This document shows, piece by piece, positions 58,628 to 64,000 of a stretch of DNA of 64,000 nt; the first letter of the stretch is position 1, and each line of letters starts with the position of its first letter. Position numbers and translations under genes: made by a program. The DNA is taken from assembly GCA_026400815.1 (NCBI GenBank), contig JAPLOI010000004.1, positions 124,001-188,000 of the forward strand, read 5' to 3'. The stretch is from Alphaproteobacteria bacterium. Its GTDB lineage: Bacteria; Pseudomonadota; Alphaproteobacteria; Acetobacterales; Acetobacteraceae. The notes below the pieces were generated by a model. It ran no database searches and was not told the DNA's origin. It saw nothing but the letters and a program-made list of their open reading frames with translations.

Positions 58628-60322
58628 ATGCTAACCACCCTCTCCATCCGCGATGTCGTCCTGATCCAGCGCCTGGACCTCTCCTTCGGCGCCGGCCTCA
58701 CCGTGCTCACCGGCGAAACCGGCGCCGGCAAGTCCATCCTGCTCGACAGCCTCGGCCTCGCCCTCGGCGCCCGCTCCGAACAGGGCCTGGTCCGCGCCGA
58801 GGCCGAACAGGCCTCCGTCGCCGCCGTCTTCGCCACCCCCCGCACCCACCCCGCCTTCGATCTCCTCGCCGAACAGGGCATCGAGGCGGAAGACGAAATC
58901 GTCCTGCGCCGCATCGTCGCCAAGGACGGCCGCAGCCGCGCTTTCGTCAACGACCAGCCCGTCAGCGCCGCCCTCCTGCGCCGCCTCGGCGCCACCCTGG
59001 TCGAAGTCCAGGGCCAGCACGACCAGATGGGCCTCGCCGACCCCGCCGGCCACGCCGCCCTGCTCGATGCCTTCGGCGTGCCCGAACCCCTGCGCACCGA
59101 ATCCGCCGCCGCCTGGCGCGCCTTGCGCGAAGCCACCACCGCCCTGTCCCGCGCCCGCGACTCCATCGCCGCCGCCGAACGCGACCGCGAATGGCTCACC
59201 CACGCGGTCGAGGAACTCTCCCACCTCGCCCCGGAAGAAGGCGAAGAAACCCGCCTCGCGGAGGAACGCCAGGCCCTCCAGCAAGGCGAACGCCGCGCCG
59301 AAGCCGTCGCCGCCGCGCTCTCTGAACTATCGCCGCAATCCGGCCGCAGCCGCACTGCCGGCCCCGCCGCCGCCCTGCGCTCCGCCAGCCGCGCCCTCCA
59401 GCGCCTCGTGCCCAACAACGCGCCGGATGCCCCCAACCCCGCCCAGGCGGCGCTGACCGCACTCGAAGCCGCCGAAACCGCCCTGGCCGAAGCCGAATCC
59501 CTCCTCAGCCGCCTCGCCCAGGATGTCGAAGCCGACCCCCGTCGCCTGGAAGCCACGGAAGAACGCCTCTTCGCCCTGCGCGCCGCGGCCCGCAAGCACT
59601 CCGTCGCCGTGGCCGACCTCCCCGGCTTCCTCGCCTCCCTGCAAACCCGCCTCGGCGCGCTGGAAACCGGTGCCGAGGAAGTCGCCGGCCTCGAACGCGC
59701 CGTCGCCGAAGCCCGCACCCGCTACGTCGCCGCCTGCGCCCGCCTCACCCACTCCCGCCAGGCCGCCGCCACCAAGCTGGAAAAGGCCATCGCCCGCGAA
59801 CTCCCACCCCTCAAGCTGGAACGCGCCCGCTTCGTCGCCGAGGTCGCCCCCCTCCCCGAAACCGGCTGGGGCATCGGCGGTGCCGATTCCGTCCGCTTCC
59901 TCATCTCCACCAACCCCGGCCAGCCGCCCGGCCCCCTGGCCCGCGTCGCCTCCGGCGGCGAACTCTCCCGCCTCATGCTGGCCCTCAAGGTCGTCCTCGC
60001 CGGCGGCTCCACCGTCCCCACGCTCGTGTTCGATGAGGTGGACAGCGGCATCGGCGGCGCCACCGCGGCCGCCGTCGGCGAACGCCTCGCCCGCGTCGCC
60101 GAAGGCGTGCAGGTCCTCCTCGTCACCCACTCCCCCCAGGTCGCCGCCCGCGGCGCCGCCCACCTGCGCGTCATGAAACAGGTCACCCGCGGCCGCGCCG
60201 AAACCCGCGTGGAAATGCTCAGCGCAGACGAACGCCGCGAAGAAATCGCCCGCATGCTCGCCGGCGAAACAGTCACCGAACAGGCGCGTGCTGCGGCGGA
60301 TAGCCTGCTGGCAAGCCTCTAA
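58628..60322 (+). CDS. recN: DNA repair protein RecN (564 aa)
   Basis: SMC-like ATPase acting in double-strand-break repair. Walker A is TVLTGETGAGKSILLDSLGL. The central part is a long Ala/Glu-rich coiled coil (about residues 150-370). The C-terminal half carries SGGELSRLMLALKVVLAGG and Walker B TLVFDEVDSGIGG, followed by VLLVTHSPQVAARGAAHLRV. The ATG comes only about 10 nt after repeat copy B, and no purine-rich ribosome-binding site other than the repeat's GAAGA is present. Repeat copy C begins at its stop codon. Confidence 0.95.
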   Translation: MLTTLSIRDVVLIQRLDLSFGAGLTVLTGETGAGKSILLDSLGLALGARSEQGLVRAEAEQASVAAVFATPRTHPAFDLLAEQGIEAEDEIVLRRIVAKDGRSRAFVNDQPVSAALLRRLGATLVEVQGQHDQMGLADPAGHAALLDAFGVPEPLRTESAAAWRALREATTALSRARDSIAAAERDREWLTHAVEELSHLAPEEGEETRLAEERQALQQGERRAEAVAAALSELSPQSGRSRTAGPAAALRSASRALQRLVPNNAPDAPNPAQAALTALEAAETALAEAESLLSRLAQDVEADPRRLEATEERLFALRAAARKHSVAVADLPGFLASLQTRLGALETGAEEVAGLERAVAEARTRYVAACARLTHSRQAAATKLEKAIARELPPLKLERARFVAEVAPLPETGWGIGGADSVRFLISTNPGQPPGPLARVASGGELSRLMLALKVVLAGGSTVPTLVFDEVDSGIGGATAAAVGERLARVAEGVQVLLVTHSPQVAARGAAHLRVMKQVTRGRAETRVEMLSADERREEIARMLAGETVTEQARAAADSLLASL

Positions 60323-62536
<2,214 letters not shown>

Positions 62537-62553
62537 ACCGATGTAACCGCTCT

Positions 62554-62604
62554 GGAACGGCATTGTTCGTATTTTAACGCGGTGGGGAGAGAATCCGCCG
62601 TTCC
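62554..62604. repeat. Inverted repeat between ligA and the response regulator gene
   Basis: GGAACGGC (62554-62561) and GCCGTTCC (62597-62604), a perfect 8-bp pair separated by 35 nt. Could be a long-loop hairpin at the end of ligA or a pair of regulator half-sites. The rest of the 202-nt gap shows nothing else I can name. Confidence 0.4.
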
Positions 62605-62738
62605 GCTCCCCATACCGCGCATATCGCAGCACCCCGCCCGCGCCCTGGGCATCAGGCCTGCGATGTTCGATGGTGCGAATCAGCAATGACGATGGCATGA
62701 TGGCGGTTCCATGCCCATCGACATGGATTCCCTCGCCC

Positions 62739-63548
62739 ATGGCACCGCCGCGTCCCGTCCAGCTCCGCCCGTCCGCCCGCAAGCCCGTCCAGCAGATCCG
62801 CGTGCTGGTGGTGGAGGATGTGCGAACGGTCGCCATCTCCGTCCAGGCCGTCCTGCTCCAGGCCGGCATGGAGGTGGAAATCGCCGAAACCGGCGCCGAG
62901 GCCTGGGAGCGCAAGCAGGAATTCCGCCCCGATATCGCCCTGATCGACCTCGGCCTGCCCGATGTCGAGGGCTTCGACCTGGTCGAACGCTTCGCCACCC
63001 CCGGCGACTGCGGCATCATCCTCGTCACCGCCAACGATGAGGAATCCGCCCGCGTCATGGCGCTCGAAACCGGCGCGGACGACTACATGGTCAAGCCCGC
63101 CCCCACCCGCGAGCTGGTCGCCCGCATCCACGCCCTGCACCGCCGCCTGCATCGCCCGCAGTCCGATCGCATGATGCGCATCTATATAGATCCCTCCCAG
63201 CGCTGCCTCATCGGCGCCACCGGCGAGCGAACCTCCCTCACCGAAGCCGAAATGTCCGCGCTCGATACCCTGCTCGATGCCGGCGGCGTCTCCGTCTCCC
63301 GCGAATGGCTCAGCCGCATCGCCCTCAAGCGCCCCCTCCACGCCGATGACCGCTCGGTGGACCAGCTGGTCATGAAACTCCGCCGCAAGCTCGCGAGCCA
63401 AGGCGCCTCGGAACGCGTCATCCTCTCCGCCCGCCGCCAGGGCTACGTCATCGCCGATCCCAGCCTGTTCCGCGCCATCCCCCGCCCCACCCCCGCCAAC
63501 AGCAACGCCGTCCACCTCAACGGCACCGAAAGCGTCGGGGCGGAGTAG
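62739..63548 (+). CDS. OmpR-family response regulator (269 aa)
   Basis: Two-component DNA-binding regulator. The receiver domain starts at [20 protein letters not shown]. The phosphoacceptor aspartate is in [18 protein letters not shown] (about D70), with the conserved threonine in ILVTANDEE and lysine in [14 protein letters not shown]. The winged-helix output domain includes [37 protein letters not shown] and [12 protein letters not shown] start at [15 protein letters not shown]; the frame extends upstream to a GTG at 62670. No histidine kinase is encoded within the window, so it looks like an orphan. Confidence 0.85.
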   Translation: MAPPRPVQLRPSARKPVQQIRVLVVEDVRTVAISVQAVLLQAGMEVEIAETGAEAWERKQEFRPDIALIDLGLPDVEGFDLVERFATPGDCGIILVTANDEESARVMALETGADDYMVKPAPTRELVARIHALHRRLHRPQSDRMMRIYIDPSQRCLIGATGERTSLTEAEMSALDTLLDAGGVSVSREWLSRIALKRPLHADDRSVDQLVMKLRRKLASQGASERVILSARRQGYVIADPSLFRAIPRPTPANSNAVHLNGTESVGAE

Positions 63549-63606
63549 CCCCGCGAGAGAGATCGGCGCGGAGTAGCCTTCCGGTCATGACAGCCGGATG
63601 AAACCT

Positions 63607-63636
63607 CCGGCGCAGGGCAGCCCGGCGCCGGTTTTG
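63607..63636 (+). terminator. Factor-independent terminator after the response regulator gene
   Basis: CCGGCGC (63607-63613) pairs perfectly with GCGCCGG (63625-63631) and is followed at once by TTTT. It lies 59 nt after the stop codon and is the clearest intrinsic terminator in the window. Confidence 0.7.
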
Positions 63637-63728
63637 CTCGCATTCTGTCGCCCATTCCCCTATGTGCACCGCAGCATAGGGTGCCCCCATCCGGGTCGCG
63701 CCTTCCCATTCTGCGTCCGGACGGCACC

Positions 63729-64000
63729 ATGGAAATCCGCAACATCGCGATCATCGTCCATGTCGACCATGGCAAAACCACGCTGGTCGACCAGCTGCTG
63801 AAGCAGTCCGGAGCCTTCCGGGAACACCAGCAGGTGGCCGAGCGCGCGCTCGACCGCAACGACCTCGAGCGCGAGCGTGGCATCACCATCCTCGCCAAGT
63901 GCACCGCCGTGATGTGGAAAGGCACCCGCATCAACATCGTCGACACCCCCGGCCACGCCGATTTCGGCGGCGAGGTCGAACGCATCCTGAACATGGTCGA
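63729..64000 (+). CDS. typA: Ribosome-associated GTPase TypA/BipA (partial, 5' part)
   Basis: Translation-factor GTPase related to EF-G, involved in ribosome assembly and stress adaptation. The visible 90 residues begin [20 protein letters not shown] (P-loop) and contain [11 protein letters not shown] (switch I) and [19 protein letters not shown] (switch II). [11 protein letters not shown] together with the short distance between the motifs points to TypA rather than EF-G or LepA. The gene runs off the right edge. Confidence 0.92.
   Translation, partial: MEIRNIAIIVHVDHGKTTLVDQLLKQSGAFREHQQVAERALDRNDLERERGITILAKCTAVMWKGTRINIVDTPGHADFGGEVERILNMV

Overview
The window is high-GC chromosomal DNA of an alphaproteobacterium, most likely a member of the Acetobacteraceae (Roseomonas or a relative). 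I infer this from the codon use, the layout of the housekeeping loci (yqeY-dnaG-rpoD divergent from carAB; an uninterrupted mraZ-to-ftsZ division and cell wall cluster followed by lpxC, bamD, recN and ligA) and the type of intergenic palindromes. The strain cannot be named from the sequence alone.

Positions 1-15,230, all on the minus strand, form a catabolic gene set. It encodes a stand-alone biotinyl carrier domain, a double-domain CaiB-type CoA transferase, two tandem acyl-CoA ligases, a thiolase-like protein without the usual cysteine next to its DUF35 zinc-ribbon partner, a C-terminally short 3-hydroxyacyl-CoA dehydrogenase, a DUF1203 protein, three acyl-CoA dehydrogenases (two PimC-like paralogues and one PimD-like) and two periplasmic oligopeptide/nickel-type binding proteins. 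Together these suggest uptake, CoA activation and beta-oxidation-like breakdown of an unidentified carboxylic acid.

Positions 15,330-20,432 (minus) carry a palindromic intergenic element, a GNAT acetyltransferase, rpoD, dnaG and yqeY. Divergently, 20,500-25,324 holds the carAB locus, the most unusual part of the window. A small Cro/YdaS-like helix-turn-helix domain is in frame with CarA. Its promoter spacer is a perfect 17-bp palindrome, repeated once more 38 bp upstream, and the transcript is probably leaderless. The carA frame is then interrupted by a single amber codon. greA and an ACT-domain threonine dehydratase follow. On the minus strand lie an AsmA-like protein and a fused hydantoinase/oxoprolinase, and on the plus strand an adenylating enzyme and a TerB-DnaJ co-chaperone.

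Positions 36,209-37,130 contain no protein gene. They hold a second, synonymously diverged copy of the end of the co-chaperone gene, RNase P RNA (rnpB), a strong hairpin, a perfect DnaA box and a 10-bp-periodic MraZ operator. From 37,131 to 56,300 runs the complete dcw cluster (mraZ rsmH ftsL ftsI murE murF mraY murD ftsW murG murC murB ddl ftsQ ftsA ftsZ), with nearly every junction overlapping, so it is probably translated as one coupled series. Then come lpxC, bamD, recN, ligA, an orphan OmpR-type response regulator and the start of typA.

Three copies of an AT-rich double-hairpin repeat (about 3.6, 58.5 and 60.4 kb) stand out sharply from the GC-rich background; two of them bracket recN.
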